From the NCBI GenBank assembly GCA_047967505.1, contig CM106540.1: DNA of 64,000 bases; one strand, given 5' to 3'. The position numbers and the translations under genes are program-made. Position 1 is the stretch's first letter; each line of letters begins with the position of its first letter. Shown here in pieces: positions 12,130 through 23,389 of the stretch. Under the pieces are notes generated by a model that saw only the letters and a list, made by a program, of their open reading frames with translations, ran no database searches and had not been told where the DNA came from. The DNA is from Dipteris shenzhenensis (lineage: Eukaryota > Polypodiophyta > Polypodiopsida > Gleicheniales).

Positions 12130-15005
12130 GAATTTTTCAAAAATACAATTGCTAACATACTCATTCTTCCAAATCTAGCCTTCTTGAACTAAAAGCTATA
12201 TTTTTTCAGCTCTCCATTGAACCAATAGACCAAAACAGAGTTAATGATAAATTGTACTAATCACGACCATTTACAATTTGACCATTTGAGTTGTTGGGCT
12301 TCTATCTAAATCTAGAGACATGCTTGCTTTGAATAAACCTCTTCTATGTCATGGACTCCATATATACCTACCCATCTTAATGTCAAAATATATTAAAATT
12401 CAACCATTTGATCAATTGTGTATAAGAAGGGAAAGCTGTTTTGTTAGACAATGCACTAAAAGTGTTTCATCATTTACGAATTATCAATTTGTGGATAGTA
12501 TGCTATTTACGACAAGTATTCTAGAAATGTATACGTATCCATGAGGGCAATGTTCTTACTTATATGGAAGTCAATTTATAAAAAATCTTTCAACCAATGG
12601 ACTTAAGGGAACATATCATCTAGAGGTGCTTAAACAATGCGATTTCTTTAAAAAAATGAATTCATCGATGTGTGGACATGTACGATGTAGAAATCCTTGT
12701 ATATGGATTTGAGTTAAAAATATATGGGCACTTGCATGAAAAACAACTGGTAGTTTAAAGCAAAATCTCTAAAGACTCTCTTAGTTGAATGAAGTTGTTT
12801 CTTCTCCTTTGTAATTTGTCGTGTTTTTCAAATTTAAAGAAGACAACACTTTTTTCAATTGATAATACTAGACATTTCTAGGTTTTGGAGTAAAATGTAA
12901 GTAATATTTTATGCATTCTTTTTTTATAAAAGTACTAGTTTTTTAAAATGTTTGACATGAAGTGTATATTTTGTCCCTCTAATTTTGAAAAAATGCACAT
13001 TTTTTTGTCTTTTTTCCAAAAATGGAGTTGACTTGTCATTTGCATATCGTTTTTTATGACTCGGTGTTTCTATTGTACACGTTTTAATAAGTTTTGAATG
13101 GAGGTTGTGCCATGCAACATTTCATGTTTGTAGGGGATCTTGACCACTTTGGTCATCTTTCACAAATCCTCATTCTTTTGATTTCTAATTATTCTCTTGC
13201 TATTAACCTTCTCTTCTCTCTCCTTTGATGATGTTGAGGGGTTCCCTAAAGTGATACTTGTTGTAAGTTATTCAAAATTCCAAACCTGTTAAGTTGCCTA
13301 GTGTGCATCAATTGTCTTATTTGCACATAAGCAGTCATCTTATTCTATATTCATCTACCTTGAGTCACATAATTCATGCTATGTCATTACCACTCAATAG
13401 GCCACTGAAATGAAACATTATTATATCTTTAAACCTAAGGAGAGGCCAATGCTATGGGTACCTTCTCTTGTGGAGAGATTTGAGAGTGTGTGGAGAGGAG
13501 TTGATGGAGGAGATGGAAGGTAGCCTCCTAGATGTTTACCTCTCTACATGGCCACTAAATCTTTACATCCCTCTTATAGAGAGAATTGAGGGTGTGGGAG
13601 AGGAGGGGATGTAGGAGATATAGGCAGCCTTGTCAAGTCTCCCTAAGATGCTATACAAAGTGATTATTTTATTCCCATTTTTATTGCTTCTTATTGTTGT
13701 TCTAGCAGCTATTGTGGCTCTTTGGTCACTTCTTTCACTGGAATGACTACGTTGATGTTTCCCATATTGGCTCTTGCTCTGTAAGAATTGGGGTTGTTTT
13801 TTTGAATAGGTCATCTAAGACATTAGTTATGGTGGGTGCATGCTTGATTTTGGTCTCCTCTCTTGAAAGAAGGTATAGGTGCCCCCTAACTCAACATGCC
13901 TTCTACTTGTCGGCTTGCAGCTTTTCCATCTAGCCACTAATATTTGTTGTGAGGAGCTTCACCTAGTTGATGTTTGCTCCACCTGACACCTTAATTGCTT
14001 TTGGATGAGCTACTTTGGTACACAAGTACCCAATGCTTTTAGCTAGATGTGCTCTGCAAGAACCAAAAGAAATTGCTTGCATTTGGTTCTTTGTCTTTGC
14101 TTGTGACTAAACTTAGCCTTATAGCTAAGCTCCATTGAGAAATGGTTCATCTTACTCTCATCTTGCTTTTTATGGTGAGTCATCATCTTTGTTTGAGGCT
14201 TTGAAGGTTGTTGACGCCTAGACTTGTTTCACATGAATATATCTCTTAGCTACTTCTTTTCCTCAGTATGATCAAAGACTTGCTTTTGTGGTAAGCCTTT
14301 GAATGCTTATAGGATGATTTGTTCTAGCCATTCAATTGCGACTCTGGATAGCTTCTCATTTTGGAAAAGGATACATGCCCATACCTTTGGGCTCTTTTCC
14401 TTCTTTTGAGCTTATGATGTCTCCCTCTCTTTGTTGGCCATCTTTGGTTTAGATAGGATCTTTGCCATGGTGCTTTTTTTTTCCTATAGGGTTATATTTT
14501 GCAAGTCTCAAATGAGCTAAAAAAGTGCTAAATGCAAGAGCAAGTGCGAATGAGCATTCTTCTATTTGATTGTGAAGAAGGATGCATGCTGATGCGGTGA
14601 TCTTGTGGAGAGTTTAGGTTCCTCATCCATGATATTGCCTCCTTCATTGCTAACTCATTGCCTCTTAAACTTATGGTGTTTTTTTTAATCATGGGATTCT
14701 TTCCTTTCATAGCATCATGAGCTTTTAATGCCTCTAGCTTTAAAAGAATCTTTGCAAGATTTAGTGCCTTCCTCTTCCATGATCAAATGCCTTCATGCCA
14801 TAAATTTTGATGTGATGTCTAATGGCTAAGTACCAATTGTGCCCGTTCGGTTAATTACCATGGGTCCCTCCTTCACTAGAACAAATTGTGTGTTTGGACA
14901 AAACTCCTTGATCTTTATGCCATCCATTAGGTTTTGCAATTTGTTCCCATTCAGACCTTCAAGAATGAGCTATCCCATTATCATGACAATGCCTCAATCT
15001 TAACA
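12130..15005. other. unassigned AT-rich DNA
   Basis: Short open frames (12320-12544, 13563-13933, 14528-14710) show no family signature. The region lies where upstream gypsy pol domains would be expected if the integrase at 15.0-15.4 kb were part of a longer element, but I could not recognise reverse transcriptase or RNase H. Confidence 0.4.
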
Positions 15006-15009
15006 TGAG

Positions 15010-15420
15010 AGGGTGATAGTTATGGTCAAAGCACACCAAGGAGTGGTGGGACGTCATTTCTTGATTGATTCTACAATCATAAAGATATTGAATATTGGGT
15101 TGTGGTATGGATGTAACAAGGCATTGCAAAAGGTGTGACATATGCTAGTGAGTAGGTCGGCCAAGTTTTGAAGACTAGATGCCATTTCAACCCACATACC
15201 CATGGAAACTCCCTTAAAATGGTTGGTTATAGACTTCATAGGTCCATTCAAGGCTGCCGAACACTTGGGAGGCAATAAATAAAGCATGGTGGAAACCAAC
15301 TATGTCACCAAATGGTCTATAGCAACAAAAGCCTTGAGAGATAACATGATGTTCTTTCCATCAATTAATCGTGTTGTCTTTGCACCATTGTGCTTCTAAT
15401 GGTACCCCACATGTTGCCAC
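15010..15420 (+). pseudogene. Ty3/gypsy integrase remnant
   Basis: In shifting plus-strand frames this reads like the zinc-binding and core region of gypsy integrase: VVGRHFLIDSTIIKILNIGL (H2C2 region), then THIPMETPLKWLVIDFIGPF (catalytic core start, with the first Asp in DFIGP), then VETNYVTKWSIATKALRDNM (the family's second conserved block around TDY.TKW.EA.AL). A later NGTPHVATFQ-like stretch follows in another frame. Stops and indels are frequent, so it is inactive. No flanking LTRs were identified. Confidence 0.7.
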
Positions 15421-15559
15421 TTTCCAATAAAATGTGATTTTTTATTCCCCATTATAATAAGGCTCATCCCATTCCAATAGGAGCACACTAAGTTTTGATC
15501 TTTGACGTCTAAAGGTCGCTAGTCACTATCCATTAGTTGCCTATAATGGCAAATAAGTC

Positions 15560-15910
15560 CTCTATCATTTTGTTAAAGGGGAAGAGAAGCGGATTGGAGG
15601 ATATAAGAATTTCAAAAAGTGGTAACAAGGCAGGAGAGGGCAGGAGAGGAGAGTGATAAAACGAAAGTGAAGGTGAAAGAGGAGAAGAGAGGAGAGGAGA
15701 GGAGAGAAGAATGGTAAAAAGGAAGTGAAGGCTAAAGAGGAGAGGGATGAAAAGGGAGTAGGGAAGACGGGTGAAAAGGGAATAGGGAAGTAGGGTAAAA
15801 AGAGGGGGCAATACAGAATAGGGAAGTAGGGTGAAAAGAGGGGGCAATTAAGGTAAGGGGAAATAGAGAATAGAGGGGTAAAAGGGGGGGGGGATAAAGT
15901 AAGGGGGGCG
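15560..15910. repeat. purine-rich tract with 35-40-bp repeats
   Basis: The plus strand is almost pure A/G for about 340 bp. A phrase GAATAGGGAAGTAGGGTGAAAAGAGGGGGCAAT recurs (near 15780, 15817 and partly at 15750), as does the phrase AGGAGAGGAGAGAAG. Such polypurine DNA can adopt triplex structure. The long Pro/Leu/Phe/Ser frames on the minus strand are translations of this tract. A second purine-rich stretch lies at 16130-16350. Confidence 0.8.
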
Positions 15911-16744
15911 GGCCTCATTGATTAGGGTCGGCCCACCAAACGTTTTAAACCCCTAAATTTAATATAAATCACAATATATTATCACTAAACTAATCCCTAC
16001 ATCACCTTTGATCCAAAATGCTAACCACGTTGAACTTTGACTATAAGGAATTTCACATAAAAGCAACCAATATCCATGTCCCCCTAATAGGGATGGCAAT
16101 GTGGCCAAACAACTACAAAATTGGATTGAATTTGGAAGAGACGAGGGGTAAAAAAGGAGGATAGGAGCAATTCAGTTAAGGGGGGAAGGAATTATTAGTT
16201 CAAGTTAGAGATGAGGTGTACATGTTTGTAGGTTAGTCAAAATAAGTCCCCCAATTTGAAAAGAATTCAAAATGTATTAATTAGTGGAAAAGGAGGAGGG
16301 GAGGGGTGGAAAGGGAGGGGAGGGATAAAGAGGAGAGTGATTAATGAGTAAGTCCCTCTATTTATGAGGGGAGGACCCCCTGCTCTCTCATCATACTTAT
16401 ACCCTACTTCTTTCACAACATCTTCATTTAGTCTATTGTAAGCCTTGAAAGTCCAAAGTGGATGTCATGAGTTCAAGTTCCACCTTTGCATGAAGTTTTG
16501 TAGCAGTTCTTTAACATTAGCTTAGTTGGAATACTCTAGCTTTTCACGTAAGAAATCAATTGAATTTCTCCATTGAATAATAAAGGCCTTTTCAACTACC
16601 TTTCTCCTTAGCTTAAGTTGTATGTATGGAATAATTTGTTGAGATCAAGGGCCTTTAGAATAGGAAGATGGAAAGTATGGATGAGCAAATTCTTGTTTTG
16701 TTTTGAGAGCCCACTTTATTGTGTGACGCACTTACACCCACCAG

Positions 16745-17432
16745 ACATCTCAATATAAGAATGTGTATGCCAGCTTGTTGCAAAATATATCCTGAAGAAG
16801 AAACATCACCAATGGTAGAACTTCCATCACCAACATGTGCACACATAACTAATGAACAATGTATCGATGAGCAAACTAGTGGAAGAATTAGGTGGGAGGC
16901 AATAGGGAGGTAAGATGAGCCTCTATATATATAATATGAATGTAAAATAACCAAACCATATAAGAGTATGTACATGCTTGCAAACTTATTATCTAAAGAA
17001 GAAACATCACCAATAGTAGAACTTCCATCACCAACATGTACACGCATAACTAATCAACTATGTATATATGAGCAAACTAATCATCACTAATGGAAAAACT
17101 AGGTGGGAGCCCTTAGGGGGTATGAAGAGCCTTATATAGTATATGAATGTAAAATAACCGAACAATATAGGAATATGTATGCATGCTTGCAAAACTAATG
17201 GAAAGTACAGATGAGCAAACTAATGAAAGAATTAGGTGTGGGAGCCACTAGGGAGGTTTGAAAAGCCTATATATATATATATATATGCATGCATACATAC
17301 ATACATACATGGATGTAAAATAACCAAACAGTAAAGAATATGTATACATGCTTGTAGAATTATTACATGAAGAAGAAACATCGCCACCAATAATATAACT
17401 TTTACACCACCATGTGCACACATAACAAATCA
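16745..17432. repeat. about 205-bp tandem repeat, four partial copies
   Basis: Units start near 16759, 16969, 17170 and 17336 with the phrase GAATATGTATGCATGCTTGC or variants. Each carries GAAGAAACATCACCAATGGT, then CTTCCATCACCAACATGTGC, then GATGAGCAAACTA and ATGAATGTAAAATAACC. The third copy lacks its middle part, and at its end is a (TA)n-(ATGC)-(ATAC)n microsatellite (17270-17315). The repeated peptide HVGDGSSTIGDVSS in minus frames is a translation artefact of the array. Confidence 0.8.
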
Positions 17433-17439
17433 ACAATTC

Positions 17440-19588
17440 TTACTCACAACCACCAAAATTAAAACACAAAAAGAAGCAACATATTGATAAAATAAAAGAT
17501 ACCCACATAGAAGAAATAGTGAAGATATTCTCTTTATTCATAGCACCTTGCACCATAACAATATCAACTCAACACATAGCTTCCACATAGCTGATACTAC
17601 CACCAAGGACTCTACAAGAGCCTCACAAGAGCCAAAAGTTGAACTAGGAATAGACTTCGCTTCAACAGACCCAACCTCAATGCAATCATCACTAGAAACA
17701 TTAGGTTGAGAAACACCACCAACACTCTTAGGTAAGTATGAACACTTCTATCATAGAACTCTCTCAATTTTTCTCCATCATGATAGGGATCACTTAGCAC
17801 ATCAATTGCAATGGCCATGTTCATAGTAGAGCTTTAATCACACTTTTGAGAGCTACTAAGACTACGACACCTAGATATATGGATTCCAACCTTCAATGGA
17901 TACTTTTTAAATTGAGCCTTATTATAGTAGCTAGTAATGAAGACACAAAATGCCCTTGAAGAGGTCTAGCCATAGCTCTTCTATGCAAACCACTTAAACA
18001 CTATTAGCACAACGAAAACCACTTAACACTTTCAACACAAAAAAAACTTTAATGAAGCAATAACCCCCCAAAAAAACCTCACCGCATAGGCTATTGATAC
18101 GCTGCTGATTTTGTTAACAAACTTGAGTTCCCCTCGCTTTACAATGTTCCAAGATAGATTCTTCAAGGAATGATCATTTTTATTACAAGAATCAAAACAT
18201 AAGTCCCAATAAAGTCTCCCTAAACTAAGTTCATTTTGGCAATGTTATACACTACCATCACCATCGTTAGCAACATTATTATTTTCACGATGCGTGGCAT
18301 TTTTATAATGCAAACACTGCGACGATAACATAGCCATACATAACAGCACAATCCATCTTCGTTCCACAAAAATTAGAATCTAAATCACAAAATGTTGTCA
18401 AAATTCTCAACAAAAGATAAAGCAAGATAGAGCATGTCTGATGGCACTAATATTTAGTAGTGATGGTTACAAACAAATTTGTAAATCCATTGCATACAAT
18501 CTCTTATAATCTCCTCTTGATGTACACACAGTGCAAAAATTCTCGTGATAAATGCTGGGCATTGCTTCTGCAAAAATAGTTTGGGAACTATTCTTGCGAA
18601 CCTTATGATCGGTAAGTTCCTTTTAGGAGCCCCTTAGGAGCTAGGGTTGTTTTTAGCAAGTTTTGTTTGACGCGAGAAACATAACGATATCAAAATTACA
18701 ATTTCACCAATACTAGGAAGCCATATGCACTTGGAAGAAACATTTTGTACAGCTTGCATACTTATAAATGGCATACAATTCATTGTTGGAAACAATTTGT
18801 AATATGAAATAGGGTCACAATCTTGTAGGTCCCACACGTGTGAAGGAAAGATTCGAAAGACTAAAAATAATAATAAGAGGAGGAAAGTTGTGTCTCGTCC
18901 ACACGTGCCCATAGATACGGAACATAGAGAAAGAAAGCCCATATATGGTCCACACGTCAGAAAGAAAGCCCATAGATACGAGGGTCAGGAATCTGTCCAA
19001 AATCCAAACTTCTGGCCCGATTTATTCGGGCCTTGAGGTTAGCTTCCTGTACGCTCACGTCCTTTTACCACACTGCGTAGTTTGTTGCAATGGATTTTGC
19101 ATCTCGATCCTCAGCTGTTAGTTTGGAAAATGCGTGCTTTCACGCATCTGCTTATTTCATTCATGTGGGTCGTGGGAGTCGAGCTCAATTTTGGTTTTGA
19201 AGACGTTCGGATCATGTTGCAGTTGCTGGGATGCATTATCGTTGGCACATGTAGTGCTGGCGGTCTTGGTGGCCATCATTGCATATCGATTGTCAGCCAC
19301 AGGGTTTGAGGCATTGTTGTGGCAGCTATCAAATCCCAATGCATACGATTCTCTTCCACTTGTGCCATCAATCTTCTAATCAATCAAGGCCGCCCAGCGG
19401 TGCCTCGTTCCTATTTGTCGCGTTGATTACAGATCCTTCACACGGCATCTCTGTCAAGCGTTGTGAATCCATCCCCGATAGGATCTTATAGCGCATTTGT
19501 AATTGTTTTCTCACACGTCAATAACCATTAATTCATTTTTACAATTTGAGTAATTCATTTATTAGTGCTGAATACACTGATGTAAAAT
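17440..19588. other. unassigned
   Basis: Frames at 17612-17824 (minus), 18634-19000 (minus) and 19082-19491 (plus) overlap each other and show no recognisable domain. The 19000-19480 stretch is locally more GC-rich and could be an exon remnant, but no protein family is apparent. Confidence 0.4.
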
Positions 19589-19594
19589 AGAAAT

Positions 19595-19638
<44 letters not shown>

Positions 19639-19731
19639 GTGAAGATGTTCGCTTAGAGGCTCCACCCATTCAGCTCATTGTATATGTTTTTTTCAGTCTC
19701 ATAGATCCTTCGGTCTTTCAAAGACTTTAAT

Positions 19732-19770
<39 letters not shown>
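19589..19770 (+). mobile_element. LINE 3' terminus with (CT)n tail, about 135 bp
   Basis: After a (TC)n tract (19589-19634), the sequence AGAGGCTCCACCCATTCAGC...TTCAGTCTC...GGTCTTTCAAAGACTTTAATAAA (19656-19734) matches, inverted, the 3' end of LINE copies G (47.0 kb) and F (45.3 kb). It ends in a (CT)n tail at 19735-19770. It is a severely 5'-truncated LINE insertion in plus orientation with no coding capacity. Confidence 0.75.
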
Positions 19771-19771
<1 letters not shown>

Positions 19772-19829
19772 GTCTCATAGACCCTTCGGTCTTTCAAAGA
19801 CTTTAATAAACTCTCTCTCTCTCTCTCTA
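19771..19829 (+). mobile_element. second, ultra-short LINE 3' terminus with (CT)n tail
   Basis: The 40-bp terminal segment AGTCTCATAGACCCTTCGG...GACTTTAATAAA (19771-19810) repeats the end of the preceding copy and is again followed by (CT)n (19811-19828). It begins exactly where the preceding CT tail stops. It is either an extreme 5' truncation placed in the tail of the first copy or a local duplication. An (AT)n and ATGC microsatellite follows (19837-19880). Confidence 0.7.
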
Positions 19830-19832
19830 TAT

Positions 19833-19863
<31 letters not shown>

Positions 19864-19880
19864 CATGCATGCATGCATGT

Positions 19881-20779
19881 ATGTAAAAGAGCGTCTCTTG
19901 GAATGTACAAAAGGTTTATTGGAACTACTCGAAGGACGAGTGCCAGAGGTTTGCAACCTGTAGATGCTAATTCCATATTATCCCTTAGTCATTCTACATA
20001 TTTATATTGGTGGGCTTGGCCTGATATAGCTCTCTCACAGCCGTTCTGTAAATTGGAATATCGTGGAAGGAGAACTTTCTCGTTTTGTAGCTTGAGAGTC
20101 AGTTAAAAAGTTGAGGGCAACAAAAAAGAAAATGAGAAAGTACAGGAGAGACAGCCTTGGCTTCAAAGCTCATTATATTGTCCTTGGGTCCTGATATACA
20201 AAGCATTAAAAACCGTAACCCCTCCTTGTAGACAAGTGTGGCTTCCTAGAGAGTCTAGACCCTTTTGCCATTGTTGGTTGGTTGCACCATCTCTGATGTT
20301 TGCAACAAGTGGCCACTTACCTAACCCCTATGAGCCACTAGTAATAGGGGGATTGTTTGGAGGCAACTGCCCTGCCATAGCCACAGATTTTTGTGATCAT
20401 GGCTCCTCCGAGCAGGCTCATCCTTCGTCCGTGTCTTCCCTTCTAGACAGAGAAAAATAGGTTGCACCCATTGTCTCTCTAGTTTCGACTGTAGGCATTT
20501 TACGTACCCTACTCCAAGTCTGAACTTCAGAAACTCATTTTCGGCCCTGGCAGATCTAGTGGACTTTCCCGATGAGAAATTCGTGCCTTCCACCTTTGGT
20601 GAGGCTATGGTGGGCATTCCTTTCCATCCCAGGTTGGCTTCCTCTTCAGGTGGACCGGTTCTTTGAGTAAGAAGTCTTCCCCCATCGAGGGGTTTGTTTC
20701 CGCCATTAGGCCGGGTAAGGCCTTCCATGCTACTTCCTCCCGCCGATAGGATTGTTAGCCAGAACATATAGGGCGTCTG
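19881..20779. other. probable 5' flank or ORF1-side debris of the omega LINE
   Basis: Frames on both strands (20236-20460 plus; 20321-20767 minus) have no recognisable motifs. The plus strand leads without obvious boundary into the endonuclease domain at 20.8 kb. I cannot identify an ORF1 RNA-binding motif. Confidence 0.35.
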
Positions 20780-20831
20780 TGGTATACCTCATCCTGTTGT
20801 AGGCAGCTTCTTCGTACTCAGCTCCATCCAA

Positions 20832-21646
20832 GTGTTACATGAGGCTTCATTGACATTCTTTTCATTCAGGAGCACAAGTTGGATGCGAGAGATTGTGCTT
20901 AGTCAGGTAAATTGCTTTCAGGTCACACGTTTTGGTCACCTGCCTTTGGGTACTAGGGGTGGGACATGCATTTCAGTTTCAGGTTCTTTTCTTCCCCTAG
21001 CGGTTGAACACGGTATCATTATTCCCTCCAGAGCTCAGTGGATCATTCTTTTGATTGGGAGACATAAGGTTGGTCCTCTCAACCTTTATGCCCCTAATAA
21101 TTGAGGGGACCATGTCTTATGGAAGGACTTCTTTCTTGGGTCCCCATTGTAGATTCATGGGTCATAGGAGGTGACTTCAATATGGTGGAATTGCCTTCTA
21201 ACAAGAAGGGGGGTAGAGAAGGAGGTATCCACTCCTTGAAGAGAGTAGCTTGGGATGCCTTTTTATTTCAGTTCCGTGGCGGCAGAGACGTTTGGTTGGA
21301 TGATGCTCTTCACACTCTGTCACAGTCTCTCCAGTTCTCATGGTCAAGCACAAGATTTCACATGCCCATCCATGCATGCATTGACAGATTCTATGCTGAC
21401 GATTGGGCTTTAGATAGAGGTGGTTCGATATGCATTACTCTTGGGGTCTCTACTTCATACCGCTTTCCAGTGGTGTTGATGGTTGTCGAGCCTCATAGGA
21501 GAGGTCACTCTGTCAGCAGTCTCAAGATTCCAGATGCCTTATATGCAGAGGAGGACCTCACCGAGGTAGCTTTACAGATTTGGGTTTCTGATATGCAAGG
21601 CGGAGTGTCATCTCCTTCACACATAAGCAACCCTCTCGGATATTAG
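20832..21646 (+). pseudogene. omega LINE endonuclease domain
   Basis: The AP-type (EEP) endonuclease signature is visible in two frames: VGPLNLYAPNN near 21070-21104, then DSWVIGGDFNMVELPSNKKG (21101-21200 region), the GDFN block that carries catalytic Asp and Asn. Later SWSSTR and HACIDRFYADDWAL correspond to the F.W.......I.ARLDRF block of plant L1 endonucleases. A stop after YAPNN and a frameshift separate the halves. The endonuclease would nick genomic target DNA to prime reverse transcription; this copy is dead. Confidence 0.75.
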
Positions 21647-21968
21647 TGACTTTTCTCATGGTCGAGCACGAGATTTCACATGTCCATCCATGCATGCATT
21701 GATAGATTCTATGCTGACGATTGGGCTTTGGATAGAGGTGGTTCGATATGCATTACTCTCGGGGTCTCTACTTCATACCGCTTTCCAGTGGTGTTGATGG
21801 TTGTCGAGCCTCATAGGATAGGTCACTCTATTAGTCTCAAGATTCCAGATGCCTTATATGTAGAGGAGGACCTCACCGAGGTAGCTTTACAGATTTGGGT
21901 TTCTGATATGCAGGGTGGAGTGTCATCTCCTTCACACATAAGCAACCCTCTCGGATATTAGTGACTTT
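21336..21968 (+). repeat. 318/315-bp tandem duplication inside the omega LINE
   Basis: The unit 21336-21653 (318 bp) is repeated at 21654-21968 (315 bp). The copies start with TCTCATGGTC(A/G)AGCAC and differ by about ten point changes plus one 3-bp indel (CTGTCAGCAGTCTC versus CTATTAGTCTC). Each copy encodes the same 93-96-residue open stretch from HACIDRFYADDWAL to SNPLGY, both ending in a TAG. The duplication probably happened after the element became inactive or helped inactivate it. Confidence 0.9.
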
Positions 21969-22384
21969 TATCATTCGGTAAGAGATTCTCAGACAGGAAC
22001 TTGGTCTCCGCCGGCAGTTGGCAGACCTTCAGAGGGAAGAGTAGAAACGGCCTACAAATGCTTGGATTCAAGAGCGCATTGCTGCAGCAAGGGCTCTACA
22101 GTAGACATTGCTATATCAGAGAGCAAAGTATGCCTTTCATGCACGAGAGTCCTTTTAGACGCAGATGCATGGCAGAGTCAATAAAGCATTTCTTCTCTGC
22201 TCATGGCCCAAGACATAGTATAGAGAGTGTCACTCAGCTCATTGACTAAGACCGGGTTTTCCAGTCTAATCCAGATGCCGTCATCTGGATAGCTACTGAT
22301 TTTTATGCCTCCCTTCTTGTAGTAGGTTCTGGCATACCGGTCAAAGATGATGCCAAGGTTTAGATTTGGCCACATATTTCACTA

Positions 22385-23260
22385 TTGGTGAAACATGATA
22401 TGAGGATTCTACTAGATGCACCTTTCACCAATATGGAATTCAGGATTGCTCTTGTAGCTCTTCATAAGGACAAGTGCCCCGGTTCAAATGGACTCTCCCC
22501 ATCTTTCTTTATTGCCTGTTGGGATGAGATCGGGGATCACATCACCTCAGCCGTGCAATGTCTTTGGGACTTTGGTACTCTGCTTGGATTACTTACATAG
22601 GGTATTATCCATCTCATTCCAAAGGGGGGTTACACCTTATATAAAAATTTGGCAAAAATTATTAGACTACGATTGTAGCCCTTTCTTTTGGACCTCATCC
22701 ATGACATGCAGATAGGCTTTGTGCATGGAAGGAACATTTTTAATAATATCTTTTCTTTTTCAAAGGCTTCGGATTGGGCTATGCAAAGTGTCCAGAAATT
22801 AGCCATTTTACTCTTGGATTTTGAGAAAACCTATGACAAAGTAGATTGGGATTTGCTAGAGGGAACCCTTCATCGTTTTGGATTCTCAGATGCATGGATT
22901 AGAGGGGTCTCGTCTTTGTAAAGATCAGCCCACAGCCAGGTACTTATTAGAGGAACAAGGAGAGAGAGATTTCAAATTTCTAGATCAGTCCCTCAAGGAT
23001 GCCCTCTCGCTCCTTTTCTTTTCTCTTTGTGACTAAAGCTATGAGCATTTTTCTCAGATTGCAAGCTGATATTTTTGGGGTCAAGCTTCCCCTAAGACAT
23101 AAAGAGAAACTCATAGACTATGAGTTGGCAGATGACATTGCTGTTTTTTTGGATGCCACTCCTCAAAGACTCATTTCGTTCAGGGCAGCCTTGGATTTGT
23201 TTTGTACTGCAGCTGGTGCACACAGCTGGTGCACACATTAATTGGCACAAATCCAATGGC
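22385..23260 (+). pseudogene. omega LINE reverse transcriptase domain
   Basis: Reads as plant L1 reverse transcriptase in several frames: FRIALVALHKDKCPGSNGLS (K.PG.DG block), MQIGFVHGRNIFNNIFSFSK (GF..GR.I.DN), ILLLDFEKTYDKVDWDLLEG (DFEKAYD.V.W, first catalytic Asp), SRSVPQGCPLAPFLF (QGCPL.P.LF) and DYELADDIAVFLDA, where the usual F/YADD box reads LADD. A weak HINWHKSNGF follows. Frameshifts lie near 22610 and 22920. Confidence 0.8.
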
Positions 23261-23389
23261 TTTTGGATGAGTGCAAGGACACTCCTGATTGGGAGCTGAT
23301 TTTGGTTTACATCGATTTAGAAGGGTGTTCCCATCAGATCTCTAGGGTGCCATGTTGGTATGGCTATCTCTTCTTCACAATAATTTTCT

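Noticed and set aside
15533-15918. Two overlapping minus-strand frames of 104 and 117 codons
   Set aside because: Translation of a polypurine tract; the repeated peptides reflect the DNA repeat only.
16655-17047. Minus frame with twice-repeated HVGDGSSTIGDVSS
   Set aside because: Comes from the 205-bp tandem array; frame and sequence are not conserved in other copies.
19699-19956. Arg-Glu-repeat frame
   Set aside because: Translated (GA)n tails of LINE ends; the same applies to frames at 31891-32245, 44472-44681, 45211-45567 and 48794-48911.
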